This document shows positions 32,948 through 41,266 of a stretch of 47,232 bases of DNA, in pieces. The stretch is from the NCBI GenBank assembly GCA_041686485.1, contig JAWLDT010000015.1, positions 1 to 47,232 on the forward strand, in the 5' to 3' direction. The translations under genes were made by a program, and so were the position numbers. The notes below the pieces were generated by a model. It was not told the DNA's origin and made no database searches. It saw nothing but the letters and a program-made list of their open reading frames with translations. The stretch's first letter is position 1; each line of letters begins with the position of its first letter. Source of the DNA: PUPG01 sp041686485. Lineage in GTDB: Bacteria > Bacteroidota > Bacteroidia > Bacteroidales > UBA7960.

Positions 32948-34183
32948 ATGGAAACTATTAATTTGGTTGAGTCGTTTTCTGAATTTAAAGAATTCAAAAA
33001 TATTGACCGCTCTACCATGATGCTGATCCTTGAGGATGTTTTTAAGAGCATGTTGGAGAAAAAGTACGGGTCGGCAGATAATTTTGATATCATCGTAAAT
33101 ATTGACAAGGGAGACCTCGAAGTATGGAGGAACCGTGTTATTGTGGAAGATGGTGAGTTGACCGACCCAAACTCCCAGATCGCCTATTCGGATGCCATCA
33201 AGATCGAACCTGACTTTGAGGTCGGGGAAGAGGTGTCTGAGCCGGTGAAGATGAGCGATTTTGGCCGGCGGGAGATTTTAGCCATCCGTCAAAACCTGGC
33301 ATCCAAAATTATGGAGCTGGAAAAGGACGGCATTTATCGCAAATACCAGGAATTAATTGGTGAAGTTGTGACAGCGGAAGTGTATCAGGTTTGGAAAAAA
33401 GAGATGCTCGCTTTGGATGATGAAGATATTGAGTTGATACTTCCCAAAACAGAACAGATTCCGTCTGATTTTTATCGCAAAGGAGATACCTTGCGCGCTG
33501 TTGTCTCACGCGTGGAGATCCAGAATAATAATCCCAGGGTAATTATCAGCCGGACGTCTCCCGCTTTCCTGGAAAGGCTGTTTGAGCAGGAGGTGCCGGA
33601 GGTTTATGACGGGCTGATCACCATCAAAAAGGTTGTTCGTCAGCCGGGTGAACGGGCAAAAGTGGCCGTTGAAACGTATGATGATCGTATCGATCCCGTT
33701 GGCGCCTGTGTGGGGATGAAGGGTTCCCGGATACATGGTATCGTAAGGGAATTGCGTAATGAAAATATTGATGTCATTAATTATACATCCAATCCGTCGC
33801 TTTATATTTCCCGGGCATTGAGTCCTGCCAAGATCAGCTCCGTTGAGCTTGATGAAGAGAACAAGCGGGCTGAGGTATTTTTGAAACCTGACCAGGTGTC
33901 GCTGGCTATCGGTAAAGGAGGGTATAACATTAAGCTCGCCGGAAACCTGACCGGATATGAAATTGATGTGTATCGTGAATCGGATATCGATGGCGAGGAT
34001 GTGGATCTGGTAGAATTTGGTGATGAAATAGAAGACTGGGTTATTGATGAATTAAAGCGAATAGGCTGCGATACCGCCAAAAGTGTATTGAATCTGAGTG
34101 TAGAAGATCTGGTAAACAGAACCGATCTGGAACAGGAAACGGTGGAAGAAGTTGTAAATATATTAAAAGAAGAGTTTGAATAA
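32948..34183 (+). CDS. nusA: Transcription termination/antitermination protein NusA
   Basis: A 411-residue RNA polymerase-binding factor that affects pausing, intrinsic termination and antitermination. The N-terminal domain (1-125) begins METINLVESFSEFKEFKNIDRSTMMLILEDVF. The S1 domain (about 130-200) includes GEVVTAEVYQVWKKEMLAL, and two KH domains follow: VGACVGMKGSRIHGIVREL (near 255) and VSLAIGKGGYNIKLA (near 318). A short acidic C-terminal region ends with a helix-hairpin-helix-like stretch (VIDELKRIGCDTAKSVLNLSVEDLV). Length is normal for Bacteroidota. The leader hairpin at 32372-32399 may be its own regulatory target. Confidence 0.97.
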   Translation: METINLVESFSEFKEFKNIDRSTMMLILEDVFKSMLEKKYGSADNFDIIVNIDKGDLEVWRNRVIVEDGELTDPNSQIAYSDAIKIEPDFEVGEEVSEPVKMSDFGRREILAIRQNLASKIMELEKDGIYRKYQELIGEVVTAEVYQVWKKEMLALDDEDIELILPKTEQIPSDFYRKGDTLRAVVSRVEIQNNNPRVIISRTSPAFLERLFEQEVPEVYDGLITIKKVVRQPGERAKVAVETYDDRIDPVGACVGMKGSRIHGIVRELRNENIDVINYTSNPSLYISRALSPAKISSVELDEENKRAEVFLKPDQVSLAIGKGGYNIKLAGNLTGYEIDVYRESDIDGEDVDLVEFGDEIEDWVIDELKRIGCDTAKSVLNLSVEDLVNRTDLEQETVEEVVNILKEEFE

Positions 34184-34190
34184 AATACCA

Positions 34191-34198
34191 TAAATTTG
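34191..34198 (+). promoter_or_regulatory. Possible internal -7 box before infB
   Basis: TAAATTTG matches TAnnTTTG and lies 48 bases before the infB ATG, directly after the nusA stop. The only TTTG nearby is 12 bases upstream, too close for a -33 element, so this may be chance. Confidence 0.3.
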
Positions 34199-34246
34199 CA
34201 TGGTTTTTACCGGCTCGGGAAAACGATTGATAACGGAAAGCAGAAT

Positions 34247-37200
34247 ATGACTGAAGGGACCAAAACAAAACGACTAAGCAAAGTGGCAAGGGAGTTCAAT
34301 ATCGGACTTACTACCATTGTGGATTTCCTGCATAAAAAGGGGATCACGGTGGCGAATAATCCGAATGCAAAGATCACCCCGGAGGCGTATGAGCTTTTGT
34401 GTCAGGAATTTCAAAGTGAGAAAAGTCTTAAAGAAGAAACCCGTAAAGCCGGGTTAAATATTTCGCGCAGGGAGAGCATTTCACTTGACGCGGAACCCAG
34501 TGAAGAGGAAGTTCAACAACCTGCTGCACCGGAAAAAGAACCCGTACATACCGGTGAAAAGAAAACCGCTCCTTCAAAGAGCGATGAGGAGGCTGAAACA
34601 AAAGAAAAAGAAGAAGCTACACCTGCTGAGCAGGAAGCTGATGATGTTTCTGATGAAGCGCCATCGGATGAGGCTGAATCATCAGCCACTGCTGCCACCG
34701 ACAAATTGAAGACCGGAGAAAAAGAAGCCGGGGAGAAAGAAACGGAAGGTGAGAAACCGGCCGAATCTGTTGAAGCTGCTTCAAAGAAAGAGCCCGAATC
34801 CACAGAACCGGAAAAAGGTAAGGATACTGCCGCAGTTCAATCGGAGGAACAGGAGGCAGATGCCGGAAAGGACGCTGAAGAGAAAGAAAAATTAAAAGAC
34901 AATGGGTTGAAGGTGGTTGGCAAAATCGACCTGGAAGAGGAGAAAAAGCCTTCCAAAAAAGCCAAAAAGGGAAAGCCAAAGAAAGAAAAGGATACGGCCG
35001 GGAAGCCAGAAGATGAAAATAAGGAGAAGATAAAAACGGAGGATAAGCCTGCTTCGGATGATGTAAAAAAAGAGGATAAAACCGATAAGGCTGCAAAAAC
35101 AAAAAAAGAAGAGACTGAGAGCCCTGATAAGGAGAAAGATACACTTAAACAGCCGACTGTTGAGCATCATGAAACCAAATTTACCAAACTGGAAGGACCT
35201 ACCATCCTTGGTAAAATGGATATTCCTGATCCCAAAGCAACATCCCAGAAACCAGTGGCTTCGTCCGGAGAATCTGGTAAATCGAAAAAGCGTAAGCGTA
35301 AGCGTATTAAAAAAGATAAGCCTGGCACGCCTGTGAAGCCTGATAAGAAGAGCGATAAGCAGGAAACTTCCAAAGCAAAGAAAGGTGGTAAAAAAGATCA
35401 GGCCAAACCCGAGGTGTCTGAAGAAGAAATATCCCGTCAGATCAAAGAAACACTGGCTAACCTGAGTGGTTCAGGTAAATCCAAGGCGGCCAAACACCGG
35501 CGCATGAAACGGGAGGTCCTTCAGCAACAAAAGGAGAAAGAGAGAGAACAGGCGGCCTCTGAAGAGAAGAAACTTGAGGTTACCGAATTTATTTCGGCCG
35601 CTGAGCTGGCCTCGCTGATGGATGTATCTGTAAATGAAATCATTTCAACATGTATGTCGCTGGGGCTGTTTGTATCCATCAACCAGCGTCTTGACGCTGA
35701 AACCATTACCATCGTAGCTGATGAATTCGGCTATGAAGTAGAATTTGTCAGTGCCGACGCACAGGGTGAAATAGAAGAGGAAGAGGATGATCCCACCAGG
35801 CTCACAGATCGGGCGCCAATAGCGGCTGTAATGGGTCATGTTGATCACGGCAAGACATCCTTGCTCGACCAGATCCGGCATTCCAATATCATTGCCGGGG
35901 AGGCCGGTGGTATTACCCAGCATATCGGGGCTTACACCGTTGAACTTGAAAAAGACCGAAATATTACATTCCTTGATACACCCGGGCACGAAGCCTTTAC
36001 CGCCATGCGGGCAAGGGGTGCCAAAGTGACGGATATTGCCATTATTGTGGTGGCCGCCGATGACAGTGTCATGCCCCAGACTGTGGAGGCGATCAACCAC
36101 GCACAGGCTGCAGGTGTCAGTATTATTATTGCTATTAACAAAGTAGATAAAGAAAACGCCAACCCTGATAAAGTGAAGGAAGAGCTGGCCAATATCAATG
36201 TGCTGGTTGAAGACTGGGGTGGTAAATATCAGAGCCAGGAAATATCGGCCAAGGAAGGAAAAAATATTGACGGCTTGCTTGAAAAGGTCTTGCTGGAAGC
36301 AGAAATGCTTGAACTAAAGGCAAACCCCGACAAAAATGCCATGGGTACCGTCATTGAATCGTCGCTGGATAAAGGACGGGGTTATGTGTCAACCGTCCTG
36401 GTACAGAACGGTACATTGCATGTTGGCGATATTGTGGTTGCTGGCACCACTCATGGTAAAGTGAAAGCCATGTTCAACGAAAGGGGACATCGTATTGAGG
36501 AAGCCGGCCCCTCCACACCGGTTCTGATGCTTGGATTGGATGGTGCCCCGCAGGCAGGCGATACATTTAATGTGATGCCCTCGGAAAGTGAAGCCAAAAG
36601 CATTACCAATAAGCGTCAACAGCTTATCAGGGAGCAGGGTCTGCGCACACAAAAACACATTACCCTGGATGAAATCGGCCGCCGGATCGCCATTGGCGAC
36701 TTTAAAGAGCTCAATGTCATTGTGAAAGGTGATGTGGATGGCTCTGTTGAAGCCTTGAGCGACTCCGTACAAAAACTCACCTCCGATGAAATTCAGGTTA
36801 ACATCATCCACAAGGCCGTGGGGCAGATCACCGAAGGAGACGTGTTGCTGGCTTCTGCCTCCAACGCCATTATCATTGGATTCCAGGTAAGGCCTTCACC
36901 GACCGCCAGAAAACTGGCCGAGCAGGAACAGATTGATATCCGTTTGTATAGCGTTATCTATAATGCCATTAATGAGCTGAAGTCGGCCATCGAAGGAATG
37001 CTGGCACCGGAAATCGAAGAAAAGGTCATCGCCAACCTGGAAGTGCGTGATGTGTTCAGGATTACCAAGGTAGGTACGGTTGCAGGCTGTAAGGTGCTTG
37101 ACGGAAAGATACACAGGAACTCAAATATCAGACTGATACGTGATGGTATCGTGGTTCATACCGGTAAGCTGGGATCCCTCAAAAGATACAAAGAGGATGT

Positions 37201-37318
37201 TAAAGAGGTCGCTGCCGGATATGAATGTGGCCTCAATATCGACCGTTTCAATGATGTGAAAGTAGGCGATATCATTGAAGCATTTGAAACGGTGGAGATT
37301 GCCCGTAAGCTCGAATAG
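34247..37318 (+). CDS. infB: Translation initiation factor IF-2
   Basis: A 1023-residue GTPase that positions initiator tRNA and joins subunits. The start is the ATG at 34247 (MTEGTKTKRLSKVAREFNIGLTTIVDFL, an IF2 N-terminal domain); an upstream TTG at 34196 is rejected. Residues about 70-420 are a lysine/glutamate-rich, probably unstructured linker. The G domain begins GHVDHGKTSLLDQIR near 529, with DTPGHEAF and NKVD following, and the C-terminal domains bind fMet-tRNA. Long linkers are normal in this phylum. It shares the rimP-nusA operon and ends at a terminator (37344-37388). Confidence 0.97.
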   Translation: MTEGTKTKRLSKVAREFNIGLTTIVDFLHKKGITVANNPNAKITPEAYELLCQEFQSEKSLKEETRKAGLNISRRESISLDAEPSEEEVQQPAAPEKEPVHTGEKKTAPSKSDEEAETKEKEEATPAEQEADDVSDEAPSDEAESSATAATDKLKTGEKEAGEKETEGEKPAESVEAASKKEPESTEPEKGKDTAAVQSEEQEADAGKDAEEKEKLKDNGLKVVGKIDLEEEKKPSKKAKKGKPKKEKDTAGKPEDENKEKIKTEDKPASDDVKKEDKTDKAAKTKKEETESPDKEKDTLKQPTVEHHETKFTKLEGPTILGKMDIPDPKATSQKPVASSGESGKSKKRKRKRIKKDKPGTPVKPDKKSDKQETSKAKKGGKKDQAKPEVSEEEISRQIKETLANLSGSGKSKAAKHRRMKREVLQQQKEKEREQAASEEKKLEVTEFISAAELASLMDVSVNEIISTCMSLGLFVSINQRLDAETITIVADEFGYEVEFVSADAQGEIEEEEDDPTRLTDRAPIAAVMGHVDHGKTSLLDQIRHSNIIAGEAGGITQHIGAYTVELEKDRNITFLDTPGHEAFTAMRARGAKVTDIAIIVVAADDSVMPQTVEAINHAQAAGVSIIIAINKVDKENANPDKVKEELANINVLVEDWGGKYQSQEISAKEGKNIDGLLEKVLLEAEMLELKANPDKNAMGTVIESSLDKGRGYVSTVLVQNGTLHVGDIVVAGTTHGKVKAMFNERGHRIEEAGPSTPVLMLGLDGAPQAGDTFNVMPSESEAKSITNKRQQLIREQGLRTQKHITLDEIGRRIAIGDFKELNVIVKGDVDGSVEALSDSVQKLTSDEIQVNIIHKAVGQITEGDVLLASASNAIIIGFQVRPSPTARKLAEQEQIDIRLYSVIYNAINELKSAIEGMLAPEIEEKVIANLEVRDVFRITKVGTVAGCKVLDGKIHRNSNIRLIRDGIVVHTGKLGSLKRYKEDVKEVAAGYECGLNIDRFNDVKVGDIIEAFETVEIARKLE

Positions 37319-37343
37319 GGCTTTCATTAGTATTATATTTCAT

Positions 37344-37388
37344 AACGCGGCTCATGGAGGTAACGGATTTCACGGTCGCGTTTTTTTT
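37344..37388 (+). terminator. Terminator after infB
   Basis: AACGCGGCT (37344-37352) pairs with GGTCGCGTT (37374-37382) with two G-T pairs, and an eight-T run covers 37381-37388. The loop is long (21 bases). Confidence 0.6.
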
Positions 37389-37422
37389 GCGCTGATTGTA
37401 TATCATACCAAACCGAACAGCT

Positions 37423-38760
37423 ATGATTAGTATAACGCTGAAAACCAAACATGTGGAAGACTTCGTGTCCGGAGATGAGATCCGATTGTTTGAAAGAGAG
37501 CTAGACCTGCACCGTCAGCATATTTATGAGCGGCAGGGTAAAGGAAGCGATTTCCTTGGATGGGTCGATCTTCCGGATCAGTTTGATACGTCATTGTTGG
37601 AGCGGCTGGAAACCGATGCCGGAAGGATACAACAGCAATCTGAGGTGGTTGTTGTGGTCGGTATCGGTGGCTCATACCTGGGTGCCAGGGCTGTGATAGA
37701 GGCATTATCCGGTAATGCCGCCTTTGAACAGTCAGAAGAAACAGAGGTTATATATGCCGGACATCAGCTTGATGAAGATTATATGGCAGGCCTGTTGAGC
37801 TATCTTGATGACAAAGATTACTCCGTGATTGTCATCTCAAAATCAGGTACCACAACCGAGCCGGCAATCGCATTTCGTTTGCTTCGGGACCATATGGAAG
37901 GCAAATATGGTGAGGCTGCCGCGGCCGGACGTATTTATGCTGTGACAGATGCCCGAAAGGGAGCTTTAAAAAAGCTGGCTGATAACCAGGGTTATACGAC
38001 TTATGAGATCCCTGATGACGTCGGTGGACGCTACTCGGTATTAACACCCGTCGGTTTGCTTCCTGTCGCTGCTGCCGGATATGACATCAGGAAGTTACTG
38101 GAAGGGGCCCGGCAGATGTCTGAATACCTCAGAACAACAGCGGCACTGTCGGATAATCCGGCGGCCCGTTATGCCATCCTGCGTAACATCCTTTATAAGA
38201 AAGGGAAAACGATTGAGATCCTGACCTCCTACAAGAGTTCTTTGTACTATTTTATTGAATGGTGGAAACAGTTGTTTGGTGAAAGTGAAGGGAAAGATGG
38301 AGCAGGGATTTTCCCCGCCGGCACTATTTTTACAACTGACCTGCATTCTATGGGTCAGTATATTCAGGACGGGTTAAAAAACATGTTTGAAACTGTGCTT
38401 ACCGTAGAAAAGACCAGCAATACCGTTAAAATACCCAAGGACTCCGACAATCTGGACGGTCTGAACTATATTGCCGGGAAAAGGATCAATTATGTTAACG
38501 AGATGGCTTCCCGTGGAACATCACTCGCTCATGTTGACGGTGGTGTGCCTAACCTGGAGATCCAGATGCCTGCCGTGAATGAGTTTTACCTGGGTGAGTT
38601 GATTTATTTCTTTGAGATGAGTTGTGCGGTAAGCGGGTACGTGTTGGGCGTTAATCCATTTGATCAGCCAGGCGTGGAAGCCTATAAGCGCAATATGTTT
38701 GCCCTGCTTGGCAAGCCAGGCTTCGAAGAAGAAGGTGAGAAGTTGCGTAAGCGACTGTAA
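37423..38760 (+). CDS. pgi: Glucose-6-phosphate isomerase
   Basis: A 445-residue glycolytic enzyme that interconverts glucose-6-phosphate and fructose-6-phosphate. The SIS-fold sugar-phosphate motifs are VVVVVGIGGSYLGARAVIEAL, VIVISKSGTTTEPAIAFRLLR and, around the active site, FGESEGKDGAGIFPAGTIFTTDLHSMGQYIQDG. The C-terminal GVNPFDQPGVEAYKRNMFALLGK is conserved. Length is that of the shorter bacterial Pgi group. The frame opens at a TTG at 37396, but the ATG at 37423 begins the conserved protein. It converges with tdk. Confidence 0.96.
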   Translation: MISITLKTKHVEDFVSGDEIRLFERELDLHRQHIYERQGKGSDFLGWVDLPDQFDTSLLERLETDAGRIQQQSEVVVVVGIGGSYLGARAVIEALSGNAAFEQSEETEVIYAGHQLDEDYMAGLLSYLDDKDYSVIVISKSGTTTEPAIAFRLLRDHMEGKYGEAAAAGRIYAVTDARKGALKKLADNQGYTTYEIPDDVGGRYSVLTPVGLLPVAAAGYDIRKLLEGARQMSEYLRTTAALSDNPAARYAILRNILYKKGKTIEILTSYKSSLYYFIEWWKQLFGESEGKDGAGIFPAGTIFTTDLHSMGQYIQDGLKNMFETVLTVEKTSNTVKIPKDSDNLDGLNYIAGKRINYVNEMASRGTSLAHVDGGVPNLEIQMPAVNEFYLGELIYFFEMSCAVSGYVLGVNPFDQPGVEAYKRNMFALLGKPGFEEEGEKLRKRL

Positions 38761-38829
38761 TAGGATTCTCTGAAGGCTGTTTACCTGCAGCGTTGCCTGG
38801 GCACTGTTGTTACGGTGCTTCCAGTCGTG

Positions 38830-39414
38830 TTATTCCTTTTTTTCTTGTTTATGATGAAAACAGCTGCGGCAGAGTGGCTCATAGGCTTCTGTTTCGCCCA
38901 GAAAAACCAGCTTTTTGCTTGGTATGGTGCGATGGGAGTACTGCGCAAGCTTTCCACAGTTAACACAGATGGCGTGAACTTTTGTAATGTATTCGGCCGT
39001 AGCCAGCAGCGCCGGCATCGGGCCGAAAGGCTTTCCTTCAAAGTCCATGTCAAGCCCGGCTACCACTACCCGTATACCTGAATTAGCCAGCTGGTTGCAA
39101 ACTTCGGGCAGCCCTTCATCAAAAAACTGGGCTTCGTCGATGCCAATAACGTCTGCTTCATTGGCCATCAGCAAGATGTTGTTTGAAGAAGGAACCGGGA
39201 TCGACATGATCTCATTGGCATCATGAGATACCACACGTTCCTCATCGTAACGGTTGTCAACGCCGGGTTTGTATATTTCTACGGATAGCCTGGCAATTCG
39301 GGCTCTGTTAAGCCTGCGGATAAGCTCTTCGGTTTTCCCGGAGAACATACTGCCGCAAATAACCTCGATCCAGCCACGGTATCCCGACCGGGTAATGTCA
39401 TTTTCCAGAAACAT
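38830..39414 (-). CDS. tdk: Thymidine kinase (type II)
   Basis: A 194-residue salvage enzyme that phosphorylates thymidine with ATP. The P-loop is GSMFSGKTEELIRR (near residue 21), the second nucleotide motif IGIDEAQFFDE (near 90) carries the catalytic glutamate region, and VVVAGLDMDFEGKPFGPM follows. Zinc cysteines are in AICVNCG and PLCRSCF. The frame continues upstream to a TTG at 39477, but the ATG at 39414 (MFLENDITRSGYRG) fits the family. It complements the nucleoside transporter and thyA found elsewhere in the window. Confidence 0.97.
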   Translation of the reverse strand: MFLENDITRSGYRGWIEVICGSMFSGKTEELIRRLNRARIARLSVEIYKPGVDNRYDEERVVSHDANEIMSIPVPSSNNILLMANEADVIGIDEAQFFDEGLPEVCNQLANSGIRVVVAGLDMDFEGKPFGPMPALLATAEYITKVHAICVNCGKLAQYSHRTIPSKKLVFLGETEAYEPLCRSCFHHKQEKKE

Positions 39415-39544
39415 TCGGCGGTTCTGCTTTAAACTTGTTATCTTTATACAGAAAAAATCAATCTTTCTGCCACACAAAAATAAACAATAACTTTACATCG
39501 TTTTTCTTCTTGTTCAGGAATTATGAAAAAATCCATGATTATTT

Positions 39545-40573
39545 ATGAAAGAAAAAGATGTAAAAAAATCTATTATAGGGCATCTGGAGGACATAGCCGA
39601 TAAACTGTCTTACATCAACCATTATCATCCGGCCAGGAACCTTTCACTGGATATTGACCTGGTAAAAGATGAGTTGCGTTTACTCTACCGTGACCTCGAG
39701 TATCTGAAAGCAATGGCAGGTGATGGACCTGATCACTCCGGACCTGCTTCTTCTGACCAGGTGCGGAATGAGCCTGCTGCTGATACCTCAGGTGCAGACG
39801 ACCGTCAGCCATCTGCCGTAAATGTTGAGCAAAAAGACAAAGAACCCGGTTCTCAGCAGGAACCGTCAGGGAAACAAACGCTGCAAACGGAGGAAAAAGC
39901 AAATACGGGAACGGACAATCAGGGAGAAGCTGCACCGGCGAAATCGGCTGAGCAGCAGGTTTCGCATAAGCAGGCAAATGTGCCTGATGAGCAGGAAAAA
40001 CCCCGGCGTGCTGACCCGGTCGGTTCCGGTGATACGCAAAAAGCCCACTCCCCGGATACGGGTCAGTCAAAACAAACCGATGAACCTGACTATGACCGGG
40101 ATTTGTCAGAAAGAGCCTCAAAGCAGCCCTCCGGGAATGATACAGACAAACCGGCTGCCAGTGAAACGGCCACCCCCAGGCCATCCGCCAGTAAAGCAGT
40201 GATCGATATTCTGGCAGAATATGGCACGCATACCATTGGTGACCAGTACCTGCAGGAAGACAACTCACTGCACCAGCATATATCCGGGAACCAGGAAGAC
40301 AGAAGTATCGGTGCCCGTATGCAGCAACAGCCTGTGACCAATCTGAAAGATGTTATTGGCGTAAACGAAAAGTTTTTGTTTATCAATGAGCTTTTCCAGG
40401 GAAATATTCAGGAATACCGTGAGGCCCTTGACCGGCTCAACCAGATGGATGGTATTAAACAGGCTTTCGACTATTTGAATGAACTGGCGATGCAGTATGC
40501 CTGGGATGCCAACCGTTCGGCGTCCACTATTGAAAAGCTGGCCAATTATGTTCAACGTCGCTATATGCAGTAA
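39545..40573 (+). CDS. Conserved Bacteroidota protein with long disordered linker
   Basis: A 342-residue protein I do not recognise by function. Residues 1-55 (MKEKDVKKSIIGHLEDIADKL..., DIDLVKDELRLLYRDLEYL) are helical. Residues about 57-210 are Pro/Gln/Glu/Asp/Ser rich and probably unstructured. Residues about 213-342 are a compact helical domain with VIDILAEYGTHTIGDQYL, IGVNEKFLFINELFQGNIQEYREALDRLNQM, AFDYLNELAMQYAWD and STIEKLANYVQRRY. I recall similar C-terminal domains in many Bacteroidota genomes as hypothetical proteins. No signal peptide or membrane segment is seen. Its stop is 18 bases before the rsmI start, so the two may be co-transcribed. Confidence 0.75.
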   Translation: MKEKDVKKSIIGHLEDIADKLSYINHYHPARNLSLDIDLVKDELRLLYRDLEYLKAMAGDGPDHSGPASSDQVRNEPAADTSGADDRQPSAVNVEQKDKEPGSQQEPSGKQTLQTEEKANTGTDNQGEAAPAKSAEQQVSHKQANVPDEQEKPRRADPVGSGDTQKAHSPDTGQSKQTDEPDYDRDLSERASKQPSGNDTDKPAASETATPRPSASKAVIDILAEYGTHTIGDQYLQEDNSLHQHISGNQEDRSIGARMQQQPVTNLKDVIGVNEKFLFINELFQGNIQEYREALDRLNQMDGIKQAFDYLNELAMQYAWDANRSASTIEKLANYVQRRYMQ

Positions 40574-40591
40574 TTAAGAGTCTGACCGGTT

Positions 40592-41266
40592 ATGACAAGC
40601 CTGTATGTAGTTCCCACGCCCGTTGGTAACCTCGGCGATATGACGTTGCGGGCTATTGACGTGTTGCAGCAGGCCGATTATGTGCTTACCGAAGATACCC
40701 GCACGACAGGCAGGCTGCTGAAACACTTTGATATCACTACCAAACCCATTTCTCATCATCAGCATAATGAGCACAAAACACTTCCCGGGCTGATTGAACG
40801 TTTGAAAGGCGGACAGCGGCTGGCCCTGGTCAGCGATGCTGGTATGCCCGGTATTTCCGATCCAGGCTTCCTGCTGGTGCGTGAATGTATCCGGGAGGGC
40901 CTTGAGGTGGAATGCCTGCCCGGCGCCACTGCTTTTGTCCCTGCATTGGTTGCCAGTGGTATTCCCTGTGACCGCTTCTGCTTTGAAGGGTTCCTGCCAC
41001 CGAAGAAAGGCCGTAAAACCTATCTGGCAAAGCTGGCAGGTGAAACCCGTACGATGGTCTTTTATGAATCACCGCACCGTTTGTTGAGAACGCTCACCGA
41101 CTTTGCCGGTGTTTTTGGACATGACCGTCAGGCCTCGGTGGCACGGGAGATCAGCAAGATACATGAAGAGCATGCACGTGGCACCCTGGGTGAGCTGATA
41201 GACTTGTATGCTGAACGTACCGTTAAGGGTGAGATCACCATTGTGGTATCAGGTCTTGCTGTCTAA
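40592..41266 (+). CDS. rsmI: 16S rRNA 2'-O-methyltransferase RsmI
   Basis: A 224-residue enzyme that methylates the 2'-O of C1402 (E. coli numbering) in 16S rRNA. It is a tetrapyrrole-methylase-fold protein: SLYVVPTPVGNLGDMTLRAIDVL at the start, LTEDTRTTGRLLKHF, LVSDAGMPGISDPG for SAM binding, and FEGFLPPKKGRK. C-terminal EISKIHEEHARGTLGEL and GEITIVVSG are also typical, though the protein lacks the extra C-terminal domain of longer homologues. Its last 18 bases overlap the 3' end of lepA on the opposite strand. Confidence 0.95.
   Translation: MTSLYVVPTPVGNLGDMTLRAIDVLQQADYVLTEDTRTTGRLLKHFDITTKPISHHQHNEHKTLPGLIERLKGGQRLALVSDAGMPGISDPGFLLVRECIREGLEVECLPGATAFVPALVASGIPCDRFCFEGFLPPKKGRKTYLAKLAGETRTMVFYESPHRLLRTLTDFAGVFGHDRQASVAREISKIHEEHARGTLGELIDLYAERTVKGEITIVVSGLAV

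Noticed and set aside
34191..34198. A certain internal promoter for infB
   Set aside because: Only the -7 box matches and the -33 spacing is wrong, so it is kept as a low-confidence note only.
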